From: Paracoccaceae bacterium
Lineage (GTDB): Bacteria > Pseudomonadota > Alphaproteobacteria > Rhodobacterales > Rhodobacteraceae
Assembly (NCBI GenBank): GCA_027080755.1
Contig: JALWQC010000051.1
Location: forward strand, 1-8,992
Direction: 5' to 3'
DNA length: 8,992 bases
Of the stretch, positions 1 to 6,370 are shown one piece after another. Under the pieces are notes generated by a model, which was not told the origin of the DNA, did not search any database, and saw only the letters and a program-made list of their open reading frames with translations. Numbering within the stretch: the stretch's first letter is position 1; each line of letters begins with the position of its first letter. The position numbers and the translations under genes were made by a program.

Positions 1-168
1 CGCCTGCGCATGCCGCCCTTGTTGCGCACCTATCTGAGCATGGGGGGCTGGGTGTCCGATCATGCGGTGGTAGACGAGGATATGAACACGCTGCATGTTT
101 TCACAGGGCTGGAGGTCGCCGCCATTCCCGCCAGCCGCAAGAGGCTATTGAGGGCGCTGGTAACTTAG
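1..168 (+). CDS. olsB: OlsB-type ornithine N-acyltransferase, C-terminal fragment (5' end outside window)
   Basis: An open frame runs from base 1 to a TAG at 166-168 and gives the last 55 residues of a protein. It contains the segments MPPLLRTYLSMGGWVSDHAV and NTLHVFTGLEVAAIP. This pattern (PPLL-x-YL-x-GG, then H-AVVD, then a short hydrophobic strand ending in AIP) is what I recognise as the C-terminus of the OlsB/hemolysin-like GNAT acyltransferases of Rhodobacterales. OlsB moves a 3-hydroxyacyl group from acyl-ACP to the alpha-amino group of ornithine, giving lyso-ornithine lipid at the inner membrane. The acyl-CoA/ACP-binding core lies outside the window, so catalytic residues cannot be checked. 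In Ruegeria pomeroyi olsA lies next to olsB. Here the next gene on the same strand is DUF2478, 39 bp downstream. A generic GNAT protein is the main alternative. Confidence 0.72.
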   Translation, partial: RLRMPPLLRTYLSMGGWVSDHAVVDEDMNTLHVFTGLEVAAIPASRKRLLRALVT

Positions 169-207
169 CATAAAATCCCGATTGAAACCGTTAAAAAGGC
201 CGGAAAC

Positions 208-714
208 ATGAAAATTGCAGTCGTAACATCCGCCGTTGCAGGGCAGATCGACGAGGTGATCTCGAAAACCGCCGCAAGGCTGGAAGCCGAGGGGCTGCGT
301 CTGAACGGGGCGGTCAAGATACTGGAAAACGAGATTCCGGGCGGGCATCTGTGCGACATGGATTTGCGCGTGCTGCCCGATGGCCCCGAGGTGCGCATAA
401 CCCAGACCCTGGGCGAGGGCGCAACCGGTTGCCGGCTGGACCCCGCCGGCATTGCCGAGGCCGTCGCCGCCACCGAAAAACAGGCGGTGGATCAGGCGGA
501 TATCTTCCTGCTGAACAAATTCGGCCCGCAAGAGGCCGAGGGCCGCGGTTTCTGCGACGCCATCGCGGCGGCACTGGAACACGGCACGCCGGTTCTGGTC
601 GGGGTAGGGCGCGGCAACCGCGCGGCCTTTGATGCCTTTGTCGATGGTCTGGCCGTGGAACTGCCGCCCGAGCCGGACGCGCTCTATGACTGGTGCAAGG
701 GGGCGATGGGTTAA
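208..714 (+). CDS. DUF2478 family protein (molybdenum-associated, function unknown)
   Basis: This 168-residue protein matches the DUF2478 pattern: [11 protein letters not shown] at residues 49-59, GCRLDP at 74-79, NKFG followed by EAEGRGF at 103-115, and PVLVGV at 128-133. The family is recorded as uncharacterised and often encoded beside genes for molybdenum or aminosulfonate metabolism. The alternating strands, with LLNKFG placed like an NTPase base-binding or Walker B region, suggest a P-loop-NTPase-like fold. The usual GxxGxGK loop is absent near the N-terminus (SAVAGQID instead), so nucleotide binding is only an inference. The ATG at 208 is supported by purine-rich AAAGG and GGA just upstream. 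It follows the olsB-like gene by 39 bp on the same strand and may be cotranscribed. Its TAA (712-714) overlaps the cobQ stop on the other strand. No signal peptide or membrane segment is visible, so it is probably cytoplasmic. Confidence 0.85.
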   Translation: MKIAVVTSAVAGQIDEVISKTAARLEAEGLRLNGAVKILENEIPGGHLCDMDLRVLPDGPEVRITQTLGEGATGCRLDPAGIAEAVAATEKQAVDQADIFLLNKFGPQEAEGRGFCDAIAAALEHGTPVLVGVGRGNRAAFDAFVDGLAVELPPEPDALYDWCKGAMG

Positions 715-2153
715 CGCGCGATATCCAGCAGGGCGTCGATGTCCAGATGCTGTTCCAGATGCTCTGCCAGATGGTCGAGGGTGGTTTCCACCGTCTCGGC
801 GTAATGCTGGCCGGAGGCAGGGGCGCCCAGACCGGCCAGATAGGCGGCGCGGAAAGCATCGCTGCCGAACAGCCCGTGGATATAACAGCCCGCGACCTGT
901 GCGTTCTGCCGCATGGCCCCCTCGGGGCGGCCCGCGATTTCCAGCCAGGGGCGGGCGGTGTCCGATCCTGTGGTGCGGCCGATGTGGATCTCATAGCCGC
1001 TGACGGGGGTGTTGTGGTGCAGATCGCGCCCGCTGACCGCCGCCAGCCTTTTATCCCCCTGCATCACCGTTTCCACATCCAGCAGGCCCAGCCCGTCCAC
1101 CGTGCCGGCGTGGCCTTCGATCCCCTCGGGGTCGTGAATCGCCTTGCCCAGCATCTGGTAGCCGCCGCAAATGCCCAGCACCCGCCCGCCGCGCCGCACA
1201 TGGGCCGCGATGTCGATGTCCCAGCCCTGCGCGCGCAAAAACGCCAGATCGCCGATGGTGGATTTTGTCCCCGGCAGAATAACCAGATCCGCATCCCCGG
1301 GAATCGCAGCCCCCGCCCGCACCATGACCAGCGTCACCGAAGGGTCCAGCTTTAGCGGGTCGAGGTCGTCGAAATTGGCGATCCGCGACAGCACCGGAAC
1401 GGCGATTTTCACCACTCCGTCCCCGCCGCCGGTGATGTCGAGCGCATCCTCCGCCGGCAGCTGCGCCGCTTCGTCAAACCACGGGGCCACCCCGATATTG
1501 CGCCAGCCGGTGCGGGTGACGATTTCCTGCAATCCGGCGTCAAACAAACGGGGATCACCGCGAAACTTGTTGATAATAAAACCCTTTATCAGGCTCCGGT
1601 CGCTGTCCGACAACACCGCATGCGTGCCGACAAGCTGCGCGATCACCCCGCCGCGATCAATATCGCCGCCCAGAATAACCGGCACATCCGCCGCCGCCGC
1701 AAAGCCCATGTTGGCAATGTCGCCCTTGCGCAGGTTGACCTCGGCCGGGCTGCCGGCGCCCTCTACCAGCACGATGTCGGCCTCGGCTTTCAGGCGGGCG
1801 AAGCTGTCCAGAACATCCGCCATCAGGCGCGGCTTCAGCGCCGCATACTCGCGCGCCGCTACGCTGGTCAGGCGCTTGCCCTGTACGATAACCTGCGCCC
1901 CGACCTCGGTTTCCGGTTTCAGCAAAACGGGGTTCATATCGGTATGCGCCGGAACGCCACAGGCCAGCGCCTGCAAGGCCTGCGCCCGCCCGATTTCCCC
2001 CCCGTCCGCCGTAACGGCGGCATTGTTGGACATGTTCTGCGGCTTGAACGGGCGCACCCGCAGGCCACGGCGCACCAGCGCCCGACACAGCCCCGCGACC
2101 AGCATCGACTTCCCGACGTTGGAGCCGGTCCCCTGAATCATCAATGCCTTCAT
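711..2153 (-). CDS. cobQ: Cobyric acid synthase (glutamine-hydrolysing)
   Basis: CobQ amidates the b, d, e and g carboxyls of adenosylcobyrinic acid a,c-diamide, using ATP and glutamine, in cobalamin synthesis. The 480-residue product has the usual length and two-domain build. The N-terminal dethiobiotin-synthetase-like ATPase carries a P-loop GTGSNVGKS (residues 8-16), followed by KPQNMSNN (38-45) and NPVLLKP (74-80). The C-terminal class I amidotransferase domain has its nucleophile Cys329 in [10 protein letters not shown] and the catalytic-type His426 in CYIHGLFG. I place the start at 2153 because the family begins [12 protein letters not shown] and a GGGGA motif lies just upstream. The frame stays open upstream to 2204, but that 17-residue extension is not family-like. 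It follows the DUF2235 gene by 51 bp. No other cobalamin gene is in the window. The TAA stop (713-711) overlaps the convergent DUF2478 stop. Confidence 0.96.
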   Translation of the reverse strand: MKALMIQGTGSNVGKSMLVAGLCRALVRRGLRVRPFKPQNMSNNAAVTADGGEIGRAQALQALACGVPAHTDMNPVLLKPETEVGAQVIVQGKRLTSVAAREYAALKPRLMADVLDSFARLKAEADIVLVEGAGSPAEVNLRKGDIANMGFAAAADVPVILGGDIDRGGVIAQLVGTHAVLSDSDRSLIKGFIINKFRGDPRLFDAGLQEIVTRTGWRNIGVAPWFDEAAQLPAEDALDITGGGDGVVKIAVPVLSRIANFDDLDPLKLDPSVTLVMVRAGAAIPGDADLVILPGTKSTIGDLAFLRAQGWDIDIAAHVRRGGRVLGICGGYQMLGKAIHDPEGIEGHAGTVDGLGLLDVETVMQGDKRLAAVSGRDLHHNTPVSGYEIHIGRTTGSDTARPWLEIAGRPEGAMRQNAQVAGCYIHGLFGSDAFRAAYLAGLGAPASGQHYAETVETTLDHLAEHLEQHLDIDALLDIAR

Positions 2154-2204
2154 CGCGTCCCCGTCCGTTTCGGGAAATCTAGCCGCGCAAGGGGGTAGGT
2201 GCAA

Positions 2205-3233
2205 TCATTTGCGCACCATTGCCCGCATCATTTCTGCCGAGACCTGATCCGGCAGGCAGGCCTTGGGGTGATAGGCCGGTATTTTTTCCATCCGCTCCGG
2301 CACGCTTTCGTGCAGATGGTCAAACGGGGTAGTGCAGGCATTCCGTTTGGTGCGCAGCAGGAAGAGCTTCGTAATCCCGCGTGTGGCGCCATACATGGGG
2401 GCGGTCGGGTCGGTGGGAAAGCGTGCCTTCCATCCGTCGGGTAGGGGCAGGCCACAGGGGCGCGCCTTTTCCAGCATCCAGACCAGCGGGATATTCGACA
2501 GGGGGCGGGCCTTGGCAAAGCCCTCTATCTGCCCGCCGATATCCGCATGGGCGCCGGCAAACCACAGCTGTTCCGCCCGACCGGTCCAGCCGGGCACGCA
2601 ATCCCACAGGATCGGCGCATAGGCGGTGCGGGTTTCATCCAGCGCCAGCGCCTGAAAGGCATTGCGGATACCCGGGCCAAGGTGATGGTCGTGGAACTCC
2701 GTCGCCATCGGGGCAAAGCGGGACAAAACCGGATAGGGCAGGCCAAGCGCCTTGACCGTGTCCCAGACCCCGATCATCTCTATTTCCACATCGCAGAAAC
2801 AATATTGGCGCGAAAAGGCGGGCAGATCCGCGCCCGCTGCATTTTCATATAAATCAAAGGCACGGCGCCCCCGTTTCGGGGTGGAAGACGCACGCGTCAA
2901 CAGCCCGGCCCGCCCGATCATCCCCGCCAGCGAGCGCACCGCATAGGCCCCGCGGCTGAAGCCGAACAACAGGATGCGGTCATCGCGGCGGTAGTGTCTG
3001 GCCAGATGGGCATAGGCGGCACAGATGGCGGCGTTAATCCCGATTCCGGCCGCCACATCCAGCCATTTGCGCAGGCCGGCCCCGTGAATGCCCGGGTTGT
3101 AATATAGCGTCAGATCAGGGTTTTTCGCCCCCTCGCACAGCAGTTTATACAGCAGACCGGCGTTGCTTTCCAAACCCGGCTCAAGGCGGCTGAGGGTGCC
3201 GTCGATGATGATGATATGCGTGCGCCTGCCCAT
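2205..3233 (-). CDS. DUF2235 domain protein, predicted alpha/beta-hydrolase
   Basis: This 342-residue protein shows the DUF2235 pattern: an N-terminal DGT (11-13), the nucleophile elbow GFSRGAYAVRSLAG (Ser93), a GVWDTVKALG segment (155-164) and GAHADIGGQ (227-235), with His229 and Asp231 as acid/base candidates. The GxSxG elbow and this order fit a serine hydrolase. The same fold occurs in the Tle1-type phospholipase effectors of type VI secretion, but DUF2235 also occurs widely as solitary genes. No signal peptide, transmembrane segment, VgrG/PAAR gene or immunity-type partner is visible, so an effector role is not supported. The first 14 residues match roseobacterial homologues I remember, which supports the ATG at 3233. 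No good Shine-Dalgarno lies at normal distance. The nearest AGGGG is about 18 nt upstream, inside a small GC hairpin. The gene lies between the decarboxylase (57 bp) and cobQ (51 bp) on one strand, so readthrough is likely. Confidence 0.85.
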   Translation of the reverse strand: MGRRTHIIIIDGTLSRLEPGLESNAGLLYKLLCEGAKNPDLTLYYNPGIHGAGLRKWLDVAAGIGINAAICAAYAHLARHYRRDDRILLFGFSRGAYAVRSLAGMIGRAGLLTRASSTPKRGRRAFDLYENAAGADLPAFSRQYCFCDVEIEMIGVWDTVKALGLPYPVLSRFAPMATEFHDHHLGPGIRNAFQALALDETRTAYAPILWDCVPGWTGRAEQLWFAGAHADIGGQIEGFAKARPLSNIPLVWMLEKARPCGLPLPDGWKARFPTDPTAPMYGATRGITKLFLLRTKRNACTTPFDHLHESVPERMEKIPAYHPKACLPDQVSAEMMRAMVRK

Positions 3234-3248
3234 GCGCGCAGTCTGGAC

Positions 3249-3262
3249 GCCCCTGCGGGGGC
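3249..3262. other. Small GC hairpin in the decarboxylase/DUF2235 gap
   Basis: GCCCC (3249-3253) and GGGGC (3258-3262) form a perfect 5-bp stem around the tetraloop TGCG. It lies 16-29 nt upstream of the DUF2235 start on the minus strand. No T-run follows on either strand, so it does not look like an intrinsic terminator. It could slow processing or translation of the mRNA, or be a chance product of high GC. Confidence 0.35.
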
Positions 3263-3290
3263 TGGCAAATCAAGGATGCTCAATTCCGCT

Positions 3291-4427
3291 TTACAGGGAC
3301 AGGACCGTGACCGTTTCCAGATCGCCGTAGCCGTTGAAATCCGTCGTCACCCCGTGGACATAGGCGCCCATGTTGCGAAACAGGATATAGTCGTCTTCCC
3401 GCAGGCTGTCGGGCAGGGGCAGTTTTTCGGGCAATACGTCGATGGAATCGCAGGTCGGCCCGAACAGGGTCGTCGGGCGGCACGGGCCTGTGCGCGGGGC
3501 CCCTTCGGGGGACAGCGCCTGATAGTGGCGCGCGACGGACAGGTTGGGGAATTCGGACAGGCCGCCGTAAATCCCGTCGTTCAGGTATATCTGCCCGTCG
3601 TCCCCGATGTCCTTGACCCGCACCGCATGGGCAAAGGCCTGCGCGACCATGGCGCGGCCCGGTTCGCATACCAGCGCAGGGGGCGTGTCGGGAAAGGCGC
3701 CGGCCAATGCCCCGTCGATAACGCGGAAAAAGGCCGCCAGATCCGGTGCCGCGCCCGCCTGCGGGGCCGGAAAACCGCCGCCGACATTCAGGCGGGCGGG
3801 GGCAACATTGGCGCGCCGCGCGATGTCGGCCGCCGCGCGGATATAGCTGGCCCAGGCCTGCGCATCCTCGCACTGGGTGCCGGGGTGGAAGGTTAGCGAG
3901 GGGGTGAAACCGGCCCTTTGCGCCTGTTGCAGCAGCCCGACAGCCTTGTCCGGCACGGCGCCGAACTTCGCCCCGAAATCATAGACCGCGCCCGTAACCG
4001 GCAGCTTGAAGCGGACAGAAACCTCGACCCCTTCGGGATTGCACAGCGCGCGCAGCTTGGCCAGCCCACCGAAGCTGTCCACAGAAAAAGAGCGCACACC
4101 GGCGGACAGGGCAAAGCGGATCTCGGATTTCGAGCGCACCGGATTGTTGTAATGCAGCGCCGCGTGGGGGGCCAGCGACTGCACCAGCCGGATTTCGTTG
4201 GGCGAGGCCACATCGAACCCGCGCACGCCGGCCTGCAACAGGTTGCGGATGACGGAAAGGGCGGGGTTGGCCTTTACCGCAAAGGTGACCATGCCGGCGA
4301 ATCCGTCGCGAAACCGCGCCGCTTGCGTCTGAAGCGCGGCGGGGTCGAAGAAATGCACCGGATGGTCTGGCTGGCGGGCCATAAGATAGGCAACGGGTGA
4401 ATCCCAGATTTCGGCTGATGTGTTCAT
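3291..4427 (-). CDS. Type III PLP-dependent ornithine/lysine decarboxylase
   Basis: This fold-type III (alanine-racemase-like) decarboxylase of 378 residues probably makes putrescine from ornithine or cadaverine from lysine in the cytoplasm. The motifs appear in family order: AVKANP with PLP lysine Lys52, FDVASPNEI (71-79), His181 in FHPGTQ, the phosphate-binding GGGFP (216-220), CEPGRA (254-259), GPTCDSID (323-330) with Cys326 as the residue that reaches the partner subunit's active site, and NMGAYV (352-357) with Tyr356. The length fits bacterial ornithine decarboxylases. CDS rather than CDG and HPGT rather than the common HVGS leave the substrate choice open between ornithine, lysine or both. 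I start at 4427 because AGAGAGG lies 4 nt upstream and the protein then begins MNTSAEIWDS. The frame remains open 16 codons further, without support. It is transcribed away from an Lrp/AsnC gene across 110 bp. Confidence 0.92.
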   Translation of the reverse strand: MNTSAEIWDSPVAYLMARQPDHPVHFFDPAALQTQAARFRDGFAGMVTFAVKANPALSVIRNLLQAGVRGFDVASPNEIRLVQSLAPHAALHYNNPVRSKSEIRFALSAGVRSFSVDSFGGLAKLRALCNPEGVEVSVRFKLPVTGAVYDFGAKFGAVPDKAVGLLQQAQRAGFTPSLTFHPGTQCEDAQAWASYIRAAADIARRANVAPARLNVGGGFPAPQAGAAPDLAAFFRVIDGALAGAFPDTPPALVCEPGRAMVAQAFAHAVRVKDIGDDGQIYLNDGIYGGLSEFPNLSVARHYQALSPEGAPRTGPCRPTTLFGPTCDSIDVLPEKLPLPDSLREDDYILFRNMGAYVHGVTTDFNGYGDLETVTVLSL

Positions 4428-4537
4428 GTTACCTCTCTTTTGGGGCAGTTTTTCCGGCGGTGCTGTCGATTTCACTCGTCAAATCGGGCGAAATTGATGT
4501 ATCAGACGTAAAATTGACGGTATTTCGGGTGATTTGA
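4428..4537. promoter_or_regulatory. Divergent control region with phased 7-mers and inverted repeat
   Basis: The 110 bp between the decarboxylase and the Lrp/AsnC gene must hold both promoters. AAATTGA occurs at 4491-4497 and 4511-4517, and a two-mismatch copy, GATTTGA, at 4531-4537. The copies are exactly 20 bp apart, about two helical turns, so they lie on one DNA face. A 16-nt arm at 4522-4537 (ATTTCGGGTGATTTGA) matches the reverse complement of 4479-4494 at 13 of 16 positions, giving a dyad centred near 4508. Lrp-family octamers or hexadecamers typically bind such phased, degenerate AT-rich sites, so this is a probable operator. The last copy touches the Lrp start codon, which suggests autoregulation. 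I could not pick a convincing -35/-10 pair. Confidence 0.6.
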
Positions 4538-4969
4538 ATGGATGAGACGGACCAGAAGCTGATTAACGCCCTGTCAACGGATGCGCGGGCGCCGATTTCC
4601 ACACTGGCGCGGCGGCTCGGGTTGGCGCGCACTACGGTGCAGGCCCGGCTGGAGCGGCTGGAGCACCGCGGGATTATCACCGGTTACACGGTCAAGCTGG
4701 GCGAAGAGGCCAAATCGGGGCGGATCCGGGCCACGGTTCTGTTGCAGCTGGATCCGCGCAAGGGGCCGCTTATCCTGCAACGTCTGAAAAATATGCCCGA
4801 GGTGCAGGTGGTGCATACCTCCTCGGGGCGGTTTGATATGGTGTTGCAACTGGCCACCCGGAACACCGCCCGTCTGGACGAGACGCTGGACACCATCGGG
4901 GGGATAGACGGCGTGCGATCCTCGGAAAGTCTGATCCACCTGTCGACGAAATTCGACCGGTTGCTGTAA
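4538..4969 (+). CDS. Lrp/AsnC family transcriptional regulator
   Basis: The 143-residue protein has the standard two-domain plan. An N-terminal winged helix-turn-helix (about residues 2-50, MDETDQKLINAL then ISTLARRLGLARTTVQARLE) is followed by a RAM/AsnC ligand-binding domain (about 65-138, with VVHTSSGRFDMVLQ at 91-104 and a final SLIHLSTKF strand). Such proteins form dimers and higher oligomers that wrap DNA and respond to small molecules, usually amino acids. Divergence from an amino-acid decarboxylase suggests that it controls that gene, perhaps sensing ornithine, lysine or arginine. The effector is not visible in the sequence. The start at 4538 gives a full HTH and has a weak GGGTG 6 nt upstream. 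The third operator-like 7-mer covers this site. Its TAA lies only 4 bp from the convergent moaE stop. Confidence 0.93.
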   Translation: MDETDQKLINALSTDARAPISTLARRLGLARTTVQARLERLEHRGIITGYTVKLGEEAKSGRIRATVLLQLDPRKGPLILQRLKNMPEVQVVHTSSGRFDMVLQLATRNTARLDETLDTIGGIDGVRSSESLIHLSTKFDRLL

Positions 4970-4973
4970 CGTC

Positions 4974-5423
4974 TCAGGACCAGCGGTTCAGGGCGTCCTC
5001 GTCGGCCTCGCGCGCATCGACCCAGTGGCCGCCGCCTGTCGTGCCTTCCTTTTTCCAGAACGGCGCGCGGGATTTCAGGAAATCCATCAGGAATTCCGCC
5101 GCCTCGAAGGCCGCCTGCCGGTGGGCCGAGGCGGTCAGCACCAGCACGATCCGCGCCCCCGGGGCCAGCCTGCCATAGCGGTGGATGATCCGGCTGCCCT
5201 GCAGATCCCAACGTGTGTTGGCCTCGGCCTCGATGGCTTGCAGGGATTTTTCGGTCATGCCGGGGTAGTGTTCCAGCTCCAGATCCGAAATCTCCGCCCC
5301 CTTGGCCATGTCGCGCACCAGTCCGGTGAAGCTGACAATGGCGCCGATATCCGTGCGCCCCTGCGACAGGGCCGCCATTTCCGCCGCCACGTCGAAATCC
5401 TGTTCCTGAACGGAAACCGACAT
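4974..5423 (-). CDS. moaE: Molybdopterin synthase catalytic (large) subunit
   Basis: MoaE binds cyclic pyranopterin monophosphate and, with thiocarboxylated MoaD, inserts the two dithiolene sulfurs to form molybdopterin. The 149-residue product carries SFTGLVR (31-37), ELEHYPGMTEK (49-59), RYGRLAPG (82-89), ASAHRQAAFEAAEF (99-112) and LKSRAPFWKKE (116-126). Lys117 and Lys124 sit where the family's catalytic lysines lie, and His101-Arg102 matches the substrate-binding region. Length and motifs are complete. The ATG at 5423 lies 1 nt after the moaD stop, with a G-rich GGGGGG inside the end of moaD as ribosome-binding site, so translation is probably coupled. It is the last gene of the uvrC-pgsA-moaD-moaE operon. 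Confidence 0.97.
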   Translation of the reverse strand: MSVSVQEQDFDVAAEMAALSQGRTDIGAIVSFTGLVRDMAKGAEISDLELEHYPGMTEKSLQAIEAEANTRWDLQGSRIIHRYGRLAPGARIVLVLTASAHRQAAFEAAEFLMDFLKSRAPFWKKEGTTGGGHWVDAREADEDALNRWS

Positions 5424-5424
5424 C

Positions 5425-5670
5425 CTAACCCCCCGTCATGGGCGGGAAGAAGGCCACCTCGCGCACGCCTTCCAGCGGGGCGTCCAGATCGCTTAGTTCC
5501 TGATCCAGAGCCACGCGAATGGCGTTCATGTCGGAAAAAGCCAGATCATAGCGTTCCTCGCGCGCGCGCAGCTCGGCCACCAGCTCGGCGACAGTTCCGG
5601 CGGATGTTTCCACATCCTCGCGCGGGATTCCGACCCGCTCGCGCACCCATGCGAAATAGAGAATCTGCAT
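5425..5670 (-). CDS. moaD: Molybdopterin synthase sulfur-carrier (small) subunit
   Basis: This 81-residue ubiquitin-like protein starts with the beta-strand MQILYFAWVRERVG and ends FFPPMTGG. The C-terminal Gly80-Gly81 is the site that MoeB adenylates and that then carries the thiocarboxylate used by MoaE. The size and the diglycine tail fit MoaD, and adjacency to moaE distinguishes it from ThiS-like carriers. Its ATG overlaps the pgsA stop by one base (TGATG). A strong AGGAGG at 5678-5683 lies inside the pgsA 3' end, 7 nt from the start, so it should be made efficiently from the operon mRNA. moeB and moaA/moaC are not in the window. Confidence 0.96.
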   Translation of the reverse strand: MQILYFAWVRERVGIPREDVETSAGTVAELVAELRAREERYDLAFSDMNAIRVALDQELSDLDAPLEGVREVAFFPPMTGG

Positions 5671-6335
5671 CAGCTTTCCTCCTGTAGAAACGGCAGGGCC
5701 TTGCGGAAATAATCCAGCCCCGTCAGGAATGTCAGCAGCGCCGCAATCCAGATCAGCACCAGCCCCGCCATGTCGAAAAAGCGGTAGGACTGGTAAAAGG
5801 CATAAAGATGCCCGTCATCCTGCATCTGGCCGGTCATGATTGCATAGGCATAGTCCTGTTCCATCGCGAAAGAATAGGCGGTGGTGTAGATGCCCAGCAT
5901 ATGCGTCAGTAAAATTGCCGTGATTGCCAGCATCTGCACGGTGGTTTTCCATTTCGCCAGCTTCGTTACCTGCAGCTTGCCCGCATCCACGCCCAGAAAC
6001 TCGCGCAGGCCGGAAACGAAAATCTCGCGGAACAGGATGATGACGACGGGGATCAGGAACCACGGGTCCATGCCGGTGAACAGCACCACGATCAGCAGCG
6101 CGATAACCACCATCACCTTGTCGGCAATCGGGTCCAGCATACGCCCGAAGGCACTGATCTGGTTCCATTTTCTGGCAAGATACCCGTCCAGAAAATCGGT
6201 GAGCGAGGCCCCGATAAACAGGAGGATCGCCACCCAGTCGGCAAAGGGGCTGGGAAACAGGATATAGGCCAGCGGCACGGCGGGCGCGGCCAGAAGGCGG
6301 CCGACGGTCAGGATGTTGGGAAGGGTCCAGCGCAT
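5670..6335 (-). CDS. pgsA: CDP-diacylglycerol--glycerol-3-phosphate 3-phosphatidyltransferase
   Basis: PgsA makes phosphatidylglycerophosphate from CDP-diacylglycerol and glycerol 3-phosphate in the inner membrane, the committed step to phosphatidylglycerol. The 221-residue product begins MRWTLPNILTVGRLL and holds the complete CDP-alcohol phosphotransferase signature D47xxD50G51xxA54R55-x8-G64xxxD68xxxD72. Several hydrophobic segments follow, including about 74-87 and 90-101, and the C-terminal stretch DMAGLVLIWIAALLTFLTGL. Compared with the roughly 180-residue E. coli enzyme it has a polar insertion near residues 150-185 (GIYTTAYSF to YQSYRFF) before the last membrane helix. A GGAG 5 nt upstream supports the ATG at 6335. 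It follows uvrC by 35 bp and overlaps moaD by 1 bp. Confidence 0.96.
   Translation of the reverse strand: MRWTLPNILTVGRLLAAPAVPLAYILFPSPFADWVAILLFIGASLTDFLDGYLARKWNQISAFGRMLDPIADKVMVVIALLIVVLFTGMDPWFLIPVVIILFREIFVSGLREFLGVDAGKLQVTKLAKWKTTVQMLAITAILLTHMLGIYTTAYSFAMEQDYAYAIMTGQMQDDGHLYAFYQSYRFFDMAGLVLIWIAALLTFLTGLDYFRKALPFLQEES
5678..5683 (-). promoter_or_regulatory. Strong Shine-Dalgarno for moaD inside pgsA
   Basis: The minus strand reads AGGAGG, 7 nt before the moaD ATG and inside the last codons of pgsA. It fixes the moaD start and explains how the overlapping gene is translated. Confidence 0.85.
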
Positions 6336-6370
6336 GGGGGCTCCGTTCTCGTTTTCCTATTTGTAGCCGC

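Noticed and set aside
314..994. 226-codon minus-strand frame spanning the DUF2478/cobQ junction
   Set aside because: It is Arg/Pro-rich, overlaps two well-supported genes in other frames and has no motif.
1171..2136. 321-codon plus-strand frame inside cobQ
   Set aside because: It is antisense to an intact cobQ, and its Ser/Arg/Ala/Pro-rich low-complexity product is typical of a shadow frame.
2154..2204. Upstream extension of cobQ
   Set aside because: CobQ proteins begin at [12 protein letters not shown]. The 17 extra residues come from an alternative start codon with no family support.
3500..3511. CCCC-TTCG-GGGG hairpin inside the decarboxylase gene
   Set aside because: It lies within coding sequence. 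Such CCCCTTCGGGG strings are common by codon choice in GC-rich genomes, and no T-run follows.
4428..4475. Upstream extension of the decarboxylase by 16 residues
   Set aside because: The start at 4427 has a strong AGAGAGG, and the extension would run through the divergent control region.
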